Part shown: positions 16,813-25,717 of the stretch, piece after piece
How the letters are laid out: every line of letters starts with the position of its first letter
Numbering within the stretch: the first letter of the stretch is position 1
Assembly: GCA_026398435.1 (NCBI GenBank)
Contig: JAPLSW010000064.1
Coordinates: 1-38,338, forward strand
Source of the DNA: Chlamydiota bacterium
GTDB taxonomy: Bacteria; Chlamydiota; Chlamydiia; Chlamydiales; Rhabdochlamydiaceae
Length of the DNA: 38,338 bases
Reading direction: 5' to 3'
Position numbers and translations under genes: made by a program
The notes under the pieces: generated by a model
The model's input: only the letters and a program-made list of their open reading frames with translations
Told to the model about the DNA's origin: nothing
The model's database searches: none

Positions 16813-18393
16813 ATGCAGAGGCTGCTTGCTGCTTTCACACTCATTGCCCTTACAGCTGTCTCTTGCAGCCCCCCCTCTAGTTCGGGTAAAACACAAGAAA
16901 TACGTCTCAATATCCACACAGACCCCCCTTCTTTAGATCCGAGAAAACCCTCAGACACAACCTCCTCGACAGTAATTCGCATGTGTTTTGATGGGCTTAT
17001 GAGAAGAGATGAAGAAGGCAGGCAAGCATTTGGCGTTGCCAAATCAGTAAGCATCTCAGAGGATGGCCTTACCTATACATTTACCCTAAGAGAGTCTGTA
17101 TGGAGTGATGGGACCCCTGTCAGTGCAAAAGACTTCGAAGACACTTGGAAAACTATTTTATCGCCAAATTTCCCATCCGAATTTGCCAATGAACTCTACA
17201 TTCTTAAAAATGGGAAAGGGGCTAAAGAAAACACTGCCAGCATGGATAAGGTAGGCGTAAAGGCTCTAAGCGACTATGTTCTCCAGGTGGATCTAGAATA
17301 CCCCATACCTTACTTTCTCGACATGCTCATGACCCATAGCTTTTTTCCTGTTCCCTCTCATGTAGCAAGTGATCCCAAGTGGGCGCAAAGTGGAGGAGAT
17401 CATTATGTGTGTAACGGCCCCTATCATATGCAGGAGTGGAAACACTACAACTCCATTGTTTTACTCAAAAATCCCGTGTATTGGGATAGTCAGGTTGTGC
17501 AGCTAGAAAAAATTGAGCTGTACATGATAGAAGATGAGATGACAGAGCTTAGCATGTATGACAATGGAGATCTGGAATGGATAGGTAGTCCCCTGTCCTC
17601 TATTCCGGTAGATGCCCTGTCTAAAGAGAAGGATTATCATCACTATGAGGTTGCGGGGACCTATTTTTATATTTTCAATACCGAAGCATTCCCCTTTACC
17701 AATAAACATATAAGACGAGCCTTTGCCTTAAGTATTCACAGACAAGAGATCATAGAAAATATTATACAAGGGGGGCAGGGTGTAGCTACTGGAATTGTCC
17801 CTCCTACTATGTGGAAGGAAAGAAACAGCTATTTTACCGATGCTGACATCACGCTGGCAAAAAAAGAATTTGAGATAGGATTAAATGAGCTTGGAATTAC
17901 GGCCGATCAGTTACCCCCAATCAAGCTTTCTTATAATACCAATAGTGGCCATCATAAAATTGCCCAGGCGATCAAAGAGCAATGGTCTATGGCCCTTGGC
18001 ATTCGTGTGGATTTAGAAAATATGGAATGGAAGGTTTTTTTAGACTCGGTAAGTAACCATAAGTTCCAGATAGCCCGTATGGGAGGTATTGCGAGCTATA
18101 ACGATCCTATATCTATTTTAAAGGACTATCAATATGCTAATTCCCGAATGAATCAGTGCCAGTGGAGTAATAAGAAATTCGCCACCCTTATAGACCTTTC
18201 AGATCATACACAAAATCCAGAAAAAAGAATGCAGATCCTCTCTAAAGCAGAAGCTATTTTAATGGATGAAATGCCTATAGCTCCGATATATTTTTATACG
18301 GGAAGCTATATGAAAAAACCCTATGTTAAATCGGTTTCTATCTCAGACTTAAGTGAGATCGATTTTAAATACACCTATCTGGAGAAGCGATGA
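16813..18393 (+). CDS. oppA: Oligopeptide ABC transporter substrate-binding lipoprotein OppA
   Basis: This is a family 5 solute-binding protein of 526 residues. The signal peptide ends in a lipobox-like LTAVSC, so Cys18 would be lipidated and the protein anchored outside the inner membrane. Family landmarks are IHTDPPSLDPRKPSD, the ligand-loop region WSDGTPVSAKDFEDTWKTIL (the family pattern W.DG.P..A.D...) and YHMQEWKHYNSIVLLKNP. It captures peptides for the permease encoded next. GAGGTAGG precedes the ATG. The gene overlaps oppB as ATGA. One opp operon with one binding protein is seen here. Confidence 0.92.
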   Translation: MQRLLAAFTLIALTAVSCSPPSSSGKTQEIRLNIHTDPPSLDPRKPSDTTSSTVIRMCFDGLMRRDEEGRQAFGVAKSVSISEDGLTYTFTLRESVWSDGTPVSAKDFEDTWKTILSPNFPSEFANELYILKNGKGAKENTASMDKVGVKALSDYVLQVDLEYPIPYFLDMLMTHSFFPVPSHVASDPKWAQSGGDHYVCNGPYHMQEWKHYNSIVLLKNPVYWDSQVVQLEKIELYMIEDEMTELSMYDNGDLEWIGSPLSSIPVDALSKEKDYHHYEVAGTYFYIFNTEAFPFTNKHIRRAFALSIHRQEIIENIIQGGQGVATGIVPPTMWKERNSYFTDADITLAKKEFEIGLNELGITADQLPPIKLSYNTNSGHHKIAQAIKEQWSMALGIRVDLENMEWKVFLDSVSNHKFQIARMGGIASYNDPISILKDYQYANSRMNQCQWSNKKFATLIDLSDHTQNPEKRMQILSKAEAILMDEMPIAPIYFYTGSYMKKPYVKSVSISDLSEIDFKYTYLEKR

Positions 18394-19328
18394 CGAAATT
18401 TCTTATCAAGAAATTAAGTTACCTCTTATTTTCCCTATTTGTTGTGGCAACGCTCACCTTTTTTCTTATGCATGCCATACCGGGAGACCCCTTTACCCAA
18501 GATAAGGCAATCCCTGAAGAAATCCTGCAAGCGATGTTTAAGCACTATGGTCTCGATCAGCCTCTCTACATCCAGTACATCGATTATATAAAAGGGCTCC
18601 TTTCTTTTGATCTAGGCCCCTCCTTTAAATACCAAGGACGCACGGTCAATGAAATTATTGCAGAAGGGTTCCCCGTATCTTTATATTTAGGGGTAGAAGC
18701 TCTTGTTTTTTCTGTGATTGCAGGTATAACGCTTGGATCTATAGCCTCCTTTAAGTACCTAAAATGGCAAGATCATCTGACGATGACAATCGCTGTTCTT
18801 GGAATCTCTATACCAAGCTTTATCCTAGCCACTTTTCTGCAATATCTCCTTGCGATGAAGCTCGATCTATTTCCCGTTGCTCGCTGGGGAACATTTAGCC
18901 AAACAGTACTTCCAGCTCTTTCTCTTGCAGCTCTTCCTATGGCATTCATCGCTCGTCTTACCAGGTCTAATATGATCGAAGTATTCCAGCAAGACTATGT
19001 ACAAACAGCGAAATCCAAGGGACTGAACTCTTTCCAAATAGTTACCAGGCACGTCATACGAAATGCCCTCCTTCCCGTGATTACCTTCCTCGGACCCCTT
19101 GCCGCAGCAATCCTTACGGGAAGTTTTGCTGTGGAAAAGATTTTTGGCATACCCGGCCTTGGGCAGTGGTTTGTCTTAAGCATTACTAATCGGGACTACA
19201 CAGTGATTATGGGAACCACGATCTTTTATAGCGCTATCCTTATGTTTTGTGTTTTTGTAGTAGATATACTTTATTGTTTCATCGATCCAAGGATTAAGTT
19301 TCAGCAGGAGCATGCCTCCCATGAGTGA
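18390..19328 (+). CDS. oppB: Oligopeptide ABC transporter permease OppB
   Basis: The 312-residue inner-membrane permease has six predicted helices, beginning LLFSLFVVATLTFFLMHAIP with the conserved PGDPF loop. The cytoplasmic EAA loop that docks on the ATPases reads QTAKSKGLNSFQIVTRHVIR NALLP, the usual A.(A)KG....(I)..(H)..RNALLP pattern. The C-terminus has the family's FVVDILYCFIDPRIK. It overlaps oppA by four bases and oppC by eight. With OppC it should form the pore, but the oppC gene here is broken. Confidence 0.93.
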   Translation: MTKFLIKKLSYLLFSLFVVATLTFFLMHAIPGDPFTQDKAIPEEILQAMFKHYGLDQPLYIQYIDYIKGLLSFDLGPSFKYQGRTVNEIIAEGFPVSLYLGVEALVFSVIAGITLGSIASFKYLKWQDHLTMTIAVLGISIPSFILATFLQYLLAMKLDLFPVARWGTFSQTVLPALSLAALPMAFIARLTRSNMIEVFQQDYVQTAKSKGLNSFQIVTRHVIRNALLPVITFLGPLAAAILTGSFAVEKIFGIPGLGQWFVLSITNRDYTVIMGTTIFYSAILMFCVFVVDILYCFIDPRIKFQQEHASHE

Positions 19329-20117
19329 ATTAACCTCCCTATTTACCCCACTTACCGCTGAAGAAAGATCACTTGTAAAAGAAGACTTAAACCTTAAAAC
19401 TTCTTCCTTTTGGAAAGAGGGATTTACCCAGTTTAGATCTAACCGTTTAGCCTTCACTGGAGCCATACTCCTGGCTCTTCTTTTTTTCATGGCAATAGTC
19501 GCTCCCTTATTTACTAGCTACACGTATTATGAGACTCACTTAAAGTTAAAAAACCTCCCTCCATCCTCTCAATTTTGGTTTGGAACAGATGAGCTGGGAA
19601 GAGATATGTTTACAAGAATTTGGTATGGCGCTCGGATCTCTTTATTTGTTGGCGTTATGGCCTCCATTATAGATCTTGTCATCGGTGTATTTTATGGCTC
19701 TATTTCTGCACTCCTCGGAGGGAAAAGAGAAGAGCTCATGATGCAAGGATCGTGAGAAGCCAAATCCTCCAACTCAAGCAAATGGACTTTATAAAGGCCG
19801 CAGTTGCTATGGGAGCCTCAAGACGAAGAATCCTCCTAAAACACCTAATCCCCAATTGTATGGGACCCATCATCATTACGGTGACACTTACCATACCTTC
19901 TGCAATTTTTGCTGAAGCCTTCTTAAGCTTCTTAGGCCTCGGCGTGCAAGCGCCGATTGCCAGCTGGGGCACCATGGCAAATGACGGCCTTTCGGCTCTT
20001 CGTTACTATCCATGGAGACTCTTTTTCCCTGCCGGCTTTATCAGCATTACGATGCTATGCTTTAATCTTGTGGGTGATGGCTTAAGAGATTCATTTGATC
20101 CGAGGCTAAAATCATGA
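19321..20117 (+). pseudogene. oppC: oppC permease gene, broken by internal deletion and frameshift
   Basis: The first part (frame from ATG 19321; GGAG ten bases upstream) encodes a normal OppC start: FGTDELGRDMFTRIWYGARI, then IGVFYGSISALLGGKREELM, and stops at TGA 19753. OppC continues from 19743 in another frame: ARIVRSQILQLKQMDFIKAA, the EAA loop AVAMGASRRRILLKHLIPN, and the C-terminal GDGLRDSFDPRLKS. In the family, ~40 residues carrying about two membrane segments lie between GGK..E.MMR and the downstream ARIVR; here they are absent. So about 125 bases are missing and the frame is shifted. Both ends resemble short RIV-like codon runs, suggesting deletion between microrepeats. A second ATG (19620) opens the downstream frame but gives an unrelated N-terminus. 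Loss of function is likely unless this is a sequencing or assembly error. Confidence 0.85.
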
Positions 20118-21091
20118 ACAAGCTTCTAGACGTGAAAGACCTAAAAGTAGATTTTTCTAGCCACGGCAAAAAGATCTATGCCGTATCGGGTGCCTCCTTT
20201 AGTCTGTATGAAGGGGAAACTCTCGGCATTGTGGGAGAATCAGGCTGTGGCAAGAGTGCCACGGCTAAAGCGATCACCAAGCTACTGCCCCCTCGTACCT
20301 CTTCTATTTCCGGAGAAGTTCTCTACGGAGATAAAAACTTATTAGACTACTCTGAAAACCAGATGCAGAGGGTGCGTGGCAAAGAGATCGGTATCATCTT
20401 CCAAGACCCGATGACATCGCTCAATCCCACACTAAGGATAGGGACGCAAATCATAGAAGGCTATAAAAGACACCACCCGGAAATATCGAAATCCGCAAGC
20501 ATCGACTACGCAATAGAGATGCTCGAGCTTGTCGGAATACCGCAAGCTGCAAGCCGTGTATTTGAATACCCCCATACACTTAGTGGCGGCATGAGACAAC
20601 GAGTAATGATAGCTATCGCCCTTGCCTGCCGGCCCAAGATCTTAATTGCTGATGAACCGACAACAGCCCTTGATGTTACCATACAAGCACAAATCCTTAA
20701 GTTGATGAAGGACATACAAGCAAAAACGGGTACTAGCATTCTTTTGATCACTCACGACCTAAGTGTCGTTGCAGGCTTTTGTGATCGGGTCATTGTCATG
20801 TATGCAGGAAAGGTTGTTGAAACTGGCCCTGTTGACGATATATTCTATAGGCCACAGCACCCCTATACACAACGACTTTTACAATCCATCCCTAAAATCA
20901 ACCTCTCAAGCAGTGAGCCCTTGGCTTCGATCGAAGGGATGCCTCCCCAACTAACAGAAGTATCTCAAGGATGTTCTTTTGCAGCTAGATGCCCCTCTGC
21001 TATGAAAATATGCCTACAAAAAAGCCCTTGCAAGACAACTATCTCTCCAGGACATACCAGTAGCTGCTGGCTCCACCAAAGGGAGGCTTAA
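20114..21091 (+). CDS. oppD: Oligopeptide ABC transporter ATPase OppD
   Basis: This 325-residue nucleotide-binding subunit energises peptide uptake. It has Walker [11 protein letters not shown] (41-50), Q-loop FQDPMTSLNP, ABC signature LSGGMRQRV, Walker B ILIADEPTTALDV and the H-loop LLITHDLSVVAG. The C-terminal oligopeptide/dipeptide domain carries the Cys-rich pattern CSFAARCPSAMKIC, expected to bind an iron-sulfur cluster in this subfamily. It overlaps oppC by ATGA. The gene is intact despite the oppC lesion. Confidence 0.94.
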   Translation: MNKLLDVKDLKVDFSSHGKKIYAVSGASFSLYEGETLGIVGESGCGKSATAKAITKLLPPRTSSISGEVLYGDKNLLDYSENQMQRVRGKEIGIIFQDPMTSLNPTLRIGTQIIEGYKRHHPEISKSASIDYAIEMLELVGIPQAASRVFEYPHTLSGGMRQRVMIAIALACRPKILIADEPTTALDVTIQAQILKLMKDIQAKTGTSILLITHDLSVVAGFCDRVIVMYAGKVVETGPVDDIFYRPQHPYTQRLLQSIPKINLSSSEPLASIEGMPPQLTEVSQGCSFAARCPSAMKICLQKSPCKTTISPGHTSSCWLHQREA

Positions 21092-22054
21092 GTGACAGAA
21101 AAACCACTACTCCAAGTAAAGAACTTAAAGAAATATTTCCCTTCAGGAAAGGGAACTCTGAAGGCAATCGACGATGTCTCTTTTACCATCTATGAAGGGG
21201 AAACCCTCGGTCTTGTAGGAGAAAGTGGATGTGGCAAATCCACACTCGGCAAAGTTCTTTTAAAACTGGAAGAGCCAACCGGCGGAGAAATTCATTTCCA
21301 AGATATAAACATTACAAATATGAATCCCCAAGAGATGAAAAAGATCCGCCGGCAGATGCAAATCATCTTCCAAGATCCATACGCCTCTTTAAACCCCCGC
21401 ATGACAATATCCGATATCATCGCAGAACCTCTAGAAATCCATAAGGTTGCCTTTGGAAATGAAAAAATGGCAAGGATCGATGAGCTATTAAATATTGTCG
21501 GTCTTAGCCGCTCTACTAAAAGCCGCTTCCCTCATGAGCTCAGTGGCGGACAAAGGCAGCGGGTGGGTATTGCTAGATCCCTTTCTTTAAACCCCCGCTT
21601 CCTTGTCTGCGATGAGCCCATCTCGGCCCTCGATGTATCGGTACAAGCCCAGATTATCAACCTACTCAAAAAGCTCCAAAAAGATATAGGTCTTACTTAT
21701 CTATTCATAGCTCATGACTTAGGGGTTGTAAAGTACTTATCGAGCAGGGTCGCGGTTATGTATTTAGGGAAAATTGTCGAACTAGCCTCATCAAATGACC
21801 TATACAGCTCTCCGATGCACCCCTATACACAGGCACTACTATCGGCCATACCGATACCGGATCCTCACCTTGAAAAATCGAGAAAAAAAGTGATCTTACA
21901 AGGGGAAATGCCAAGTCCCATCACCCCCCCTAAAGGGTGCGTATTCTGCACAAGGTGTCCATCTGCCCGAAAAGAGTGTTTTGAGGTTAGACCCATTTTT
22001 AAAGAAGTGGCACCGCAGCACTTTGCTGCATGCCACTTATATAATCTGCCTTAG
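21092..22054 (+). CDS. oppF: Oligopeptide ABC transporter ATPase OppF
   Basis: The partner ATPase of 320 residues has Walker [11 protein letters not shown] (43-52), Q-loop [12 protein letters not shown], signature [15 protein letters not shown], Walker [17 protein letters not shown] and the Cys-rich tail [14 protein letters not shown]. The start is GTG, directly after the oppD stop (TAAGTG), with GGGAGG upstream. It is the last gene of the operon and converges on the permease gene at 22058 with three bases between stops; no clear terminator is visible. Confidence 0.94.
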   Translation: MTEKPLLQVKNLKKYFPSGKGTLKAIDDVSFTIYEGETLGLVGESGCGKSTLGKVLLKLEEPTGGEIHFQDINITNMNPQEMKKIRRQMQIIFQDPYASLNPRMTISDIIAEPLEIHKVAFGNEKMARIDELLNIVGLSRSTKSRFPHELSGGQRQRVGIARSLSLNPRFLVCDEPISALDVSVQAQIINLLKKLQKDIGLTYLFIAHDLGVVKYLSSRVAVMYLGKIVELASSNDLYSSPMHPYTQALLSAIPIPDPHLEKSRKKVILQGEMPSPITPPKGCVFCTRCPSARKECFEVRPIFKEVAPQHFAACHLYNLP

Positions 22055-22057
22055 GGC

Positions 22058-23953
22058 TTATTTTTTAGCCTTAGCATCTACCTTAGAAGAGCATATCCAC
22101 ACTCTGCACTTTGCATGCTTAAGTATGGTTTCTGCTAAATTTCCGATCCCTTTATGTTTGAAGTCGAGCCTCTTGCTAATGGCTCCGAGAACAAGAAGAT
22201 CAAAATGCCCAAGGGTTACCTCTTCTAAAATCGTATCTGCGATACTTCTTGCGTAAAGAATTTTAAGTTCAATATCCACACCTAACTCTCTAGATATCGC
22301 CTCAGCCCGCTTTAGTGCAAGCTCTGCATTTTGCAGTTTAGCCGGCATATGGGCATCGATAGGAAGTGAAGCTGGAACTTCAATCACGTGAACCGCTGTT
22401 AGATTGCAATCATGCATTTTTGCAAGATCGCACGCCATCTGCACAGTCTCTGTTTCTAGCCCCTCTCTAATAGGGACTAAGATCTTTTTAATTTTCATCA
22501 TTTTGTAGTCAGGGATTTTAATCCTTTCAATAGAAACGCTTGCAGTCGTTGCAATATTGCGCCTTCTGCGATAGCTAAAATAGATATAGCATCCTAAAAT
22601 AAGCCAAGCGATACCAAGTGTTCTACCCGCCGGCTTTGTGATAACGACAAGGCACCATACGCTAAATGTGGCAAGTGCTCCAACAATTGCAGATATTGGC
22701 AGAGAAAACTTCCCAAACGATATATTAAAAGGAATTTTAAAAGGTCGGACAAGATCAGGCTTTTTAATACGCAGGACAATAAGGGACATATGGGCTGAGA
22801 AAAAGGCAATCATTGCACCAAAATTATAAAGGTCAGCTAAAAATTCCATATTTCCTTCACTTGCAATCACAACTACCGAGGCAAGGACTGTAAAAATACA
22901 AAGAGCTATAACTGGCGTTCTAAATCTAGAATTTAAACGAGTGACGTTGCGAGGAAGCTGGTAATAGTCTCCGAGATTATAAGCCAGGCGAGAGGCTCCA
23001 ACAAGGCCTGCATTGGATGCTACAAACAGGAGCATGGCAGCAAGCAGCCCAATCCAGGGTGATAATACCGCTGAGCCAAAAGGCAGAGCCTGCACAACGC
23101 CGGCTAGTGGATCTTCGAGATACTTTGTGCCGAGCTCCTGCGGCGTTATAGCCGATAGAGCCACAATCGAAATACCGACATACATAAATAAAAGAACAAA
23201 CATCGTAATGACGATGGCTCTTGGCACGGTCTTTGCCGGCTTTTTAGCTTCAGCACCCAGCTGCGCAATCGACTCTATACCCGTATAGGCAACCATTGCC
23301 ATCGCCGTGCCCTTCCAGAAATCAGGCCAAGAAGGAGACCAAGCAGCTCCCTTTACATTCACCTGTATATGTTCTGCTATGTAGTTAAAATCAAATAGGT
23401 ATTTCAGTCCGATAAGGATAATAATAACCTGGGTAATCACCGTTATCACCATAAGAAATAAGCTGATCCGAGTCGATTGCTTGATACCAAACACGTTCAA
23501 TATAAAAAGAAGGGTGATAAGAGATACGGTAAATATAATTTGTACTGATACATTTCTGAGGTCAGGAAAGAAATAGGAAAGGTAAGGAGCTATAGCAAAA
23601 GCAGAGATGGCAATTGTCACAATATAATCTAAAAGAAGCCCCCATCCAGAGATAAAGGAGATGAGGTCATTAAACGCGCGCCTGGCAAAGCTTGCAGAAC
23701 CCCCTGTATCATGGAAGGTAGAGGTCATCTCCGCATAGGTAAGCGCTGTACAAACAAAGACAAGGCCCGCAAGCCCGAGCGCAATGGGAGTGGCTCCTAA
23801 AGCATATAGCGCCGTGATACCAAGCGCATAATAAATCGACGAGCCAAGGTCTCCATAACCTATAGCGAAAAGATCGGCCACCCCAAGCACACGCTTTAGG
23901 ATGTTATTGTCCATCTTCACGATGCTTGTAGAGGCAGATTTCTTACTAGACAT
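22058..23953 (-). CDS. APC-family amino-acid permease fused to a universal-stress (Usp) domain
   Basis: Residues ~15-440 form an APC-superfamily permease with about 12 hydrophobic segments and the family opening LFAIGYGDLGSSIYYALGI, then GGSASFARRAFNDLISFISG. Residues ~470-620 form a cytoplasmic Usp domain: KKILVPIREGLETETVQMAC, then DLLVLGAISKRLDF and KGIGNLAETILKHAKCRVWI, the nucleotide-binding G..G.........G region. APC-Usp fusions are known; the Usp part is thought to regulate the carrier. The substrate is not predictable. The start is ATG 23953, with GAGG six bases upstream; an in-frame TTG four codons earlier overlaps that site and is unlikely. Confidence 0.88.
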   Translation of the reverse strand: MSSKKSASTSIVKMDNNILKRVLGVADLFAIGYGDLGSSIYYALGITALYALGATPIALGLAGLVFVCTALTYAEMTSTFHDTGGSASFARRAFNDLISFISGWGLLLDYIVTIAISAFAIAPYLSYFFPDLRNVSVQIIFTVSLITLLFILNVFGIKQSTRISLFLMVITVITQVIIILIGLKYLFDFNYIAEHIQVNVKGAAWSPSWPDFWKGTAMAMVAYTGIESIAQLGAEAKKPAKTVPRAIVITMFVLLFMYVGISIVALSAITPQELGTKYLEDPLAGVVQALPFGSAVLSPWIGLLAAMLLFVASNAGLVGASRLAYNLGDYYQLPRNVTRLNSRFRTPVIALCIFTVLASVVVIASEGNMEFLADLYNFGAMIAFFSAHMSLIVLRIKKPDLVRPFKIPFNISFGKFSLPISAIVGALATFSVWCLVVITKPAGRTLGIAWLILGCYIYFSYRRRRNIATTASVSIERIKIPDYKMMKIKKILVPIREGLETETVQMACDLAKMHDCNLTAVHVIEVPASLPIDAHMPAKLQNAELALKRAEAISRELGVDIELKILYARSIADTILEEVTLGHFDLLVLGAISKRLDFKHKGIGNLAETILKHAKCRVWICSSKVDAKAKK

Positions 23954-24318
23954 TGAATCCCTCAAATAAAGATTTTAACCTTTTTGTAAGTGAGAAGGTG
24001 TTTTTTATGCAACCTGAATCAAAAAAAATAAACCAGGGTCTAGCAATATAGGCAGATTGTCAATAAATTATTTGAAATCACAGCTAAAAAAACCAGAAGA
24101 TATAGCAAAAAACTAAAATATTGTAGACGTTAAGCGCTAAAAACCAACAACTTGCAAACAATTAAACAGATCCTATTAAATCTAACTAATTAAACATCTT
24201 TAAATTCAAAAATAAAATATTAAATTTATATAATTAAAAATTTACAATACAATTGAATTAAAATATCAATTAACGGTATAATTTATATTAAATTAACGCA
24301 ATTAATGAAGGATATAAA
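23954..24318. other. AT-rich divergent spacer
   Basis: 365 bases, extremely AT-rich after ~24,050, between the permease gene (minus) and the effector-like gene (plus). It contains the promoter at 24253-24282 and no other feature I can support. Confidence 0.5.
24253..24282 (+). promoter_or_regulatory. Sigma-70-like promoter of the 415-residue gene
   Basis: TTGAAT (24253-24258) and a perfect TATAAT (24277-24282) are separated by 18 bases; the ATG follows 36 bases later with GAAGGATAT as ribosome binding site. The arrangement resembles the promoter of the USP-like gene. Confidence 0.5.
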
Positions 24319-25566
24319 ATGTCACATATCTCTAATGATTTTACAGCTATCCCACTTTCAGAACATGCACAATCCCCTCCGAGAGCCCAAGTAGATTTAA
24401 GCCCACTTAATACAAGAGCTTCCGAGTCTGCTCGTAAAATCTTGGTTAATCTAGAGATGCCAGAAATCCCTACTGAGGAAACATTAACATCACGAACGAT
24501 TAGTCCAGCGACTAAGACCGGAAGTGAATCTCCTTTATCAATAACAGAATCCCCTAGTAGCGACACATCAGGCACTGGAGCAAGCCCCCTATCAACCGCC
24601 TATGCTTCAAATGTAGAATCACAAGCTGAACTAGATCAATTACAGCCTAGACTAGATCTTCTTACAGCAGCGTCAGAAAAAACAAGTCAAATACTTGCAA
24701 AAGCACTACCTGAAATGTCACCAGAAGAAGAAGACTTATCAAATGAATTAGATGCATTAACTGCATTAGATCTAGCATCAACATTGCCGTCTTCTTTACC
24801 ATCTTCCTCTACTACTACCGATACTCCAGAGGAAGCTACACCTAGAGCCGTGCCTTTGGAAACAACTTCAGTAAATTTACAAGCTCGATTCGCCCGTTTA
24901 CGAGCAGGAGATAATCTAGCTCCTAGTTGGACGCCTCCTTCAACTCCATCACCGGCTGGAGCTCCAAGCTCTGCTGCTAAAGCCGCACCTGCAAATACGA
25001 CTCCCCCATCAGAAACAACTAAATCTTTCAATATTTTAAAAAAGAGTCATCCCTCAGAGCGGGAATTGATGTCTATCCCTCTTTCACCTACTTTTATTGC
25101 TCTAATAAAAAGAGCAATGGTCGAAATACCAGTTCTTAAAGGAAATCCCTCTTTAAAACTAAAAATTACTGCAAATTTACAGAAAGCGAGAGTTCTTAAA
25201 AATGCACTAGGAGAAATATCAAAACCAGAAGTAACAGCAGAGCTCAAGCAAATAGATACAAAACTCTGTAAAATGCTAAATTACATTTTTAGTAAGCCCA
25301 AAGCTGAGCAGCCTGCCAAAATGCATGCTCTTATGAACATTCTTTACCCTCAAGTCAAAGGTGAAGCTTCAGATGTTTATCAAGCGAGAATACAACAAGC
25401 TCTTAAACTTTTACTAGCCGGCCCAAGTGAGACTCTACACACGAGTCTACTTCTATTAGCATATACGTCTATCAAAGAGCTACCTCTGTCAGAGCAATAT
25501 AAAACTCTTGGTTTAATAAGAGCCTCTTTTACAGAAATTGGTTTTTTGCTCAACGCGAGATCGTAG
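24319..25566 (+). CDS. Ser/Thr/Pro-rich protein with helical C-terminus, effector-like
   Basis: A 415-residue protein I do not recognise. Residues 1-240 are dominated by Ser, Thr, Pro, Ala and Glu (DTPEEATPRAVPLETTS, TPPSTPSPAGAPSSAAKA) and should be disordered. Residues ~245-415 are Leu/Lys-rich and helical (LKITANLQKARVLKNALGEI, LLLLAYTSIKELPLSEQYKT). There is no signal peptide or membrane helix. The start MSHISNDFTAI matches the MSTISNIFMPI start of the protein at 16324. A disordered N-terminus plus compact helical domain is common among type III effectors; secretion is inferred. It has its own promoter and a strong bidirectional terminator. Confidence 0.7.
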   Translation: MSHISNDFTAIPLSEHAQSPPRAQVDLSPLNTRASESARKILVNLEMPEIPTEETLTSRTISPATKTGSESPLSITESPSSDTSGTGASPLSTAYASNVESQAELDQLQPRLDLLTAASEKTSQILAKALPEMSPEEEDLSNELDALTALDLASTLPSSLPSSSTTTDTPEEATPRAVPLETTSVNLQARFARLRAGDNLAPSWTPPSTPSPAGAPSSAAKAAPANTTPPSETTKSFNILKKSHPSERELMSIPLSPTFIALIKRAMVEIPVLKGNPSLKLKITANLQKARVLKNALGEISKPEVTAELKQIDTKLCKMLNYIFSKPKAEQPAKMHALMNILYPQVKGEASDVYQARIQQALKLLLAGPSETLHTSLLLLAYTSIKELPLSEQYKTLGLIRASFTEIGFLLNARS

Positions 25567-25611
25567 TAAAAAGATTTTAGGCAACCTGAATAGACAAAAA
25601 AAAGATCCCCG

Positions 25612-25662
25612 AAAAAGTTATTGCCGCTTATACGATTGCGATAAGCGGCAATAACTTTTTTT
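25612..25662. terminator. Bidirectional terminator between convergent genes
   Basis: A 19-bp perfect stem (25612-25630 with 25642-25660; core GTTATTGCCGCTTA) with an 11-base loop has an A-run on one side and a T-run on the other, so it can stop transcription from both the 415-residue gene and ispH. Confidence 0.88.
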
Positions 25663-25717
25663 CTAAAAAGATACTGCCACTTATAACGAACACACCAACG
25701 GCATTAAGTAGGGGGAT

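Noticed and set aside
16602..17054. 150-codon minus-strand frame
   Set aside because: It spans the end of the 123-residue gene, a strong plus-strand terminator and the start of oppA, and reads as antisense noise.
19620..20117. Downstream half of oppC as an independent 165-residue gene
   Set aside because: Its first ~40 residues are out-of-frame OppC sequence with no ribosome binding site; it fits better as the 3' part of a broken gene.
24288..24575. 95-codon minus-strand frame over the start of the 415-residue gene
   Set aside because: It is antisense to a well supported start and would end in that gene's ribosome binding site region.
24687..25031. 114-codon minus-strand frame in the 415-residue gene
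   Set aside because: It is a mirror of the Ser/Thr/Ala-rich plus-strand coding sequence, with Val/Ser/Gly low complexity and no start signal.
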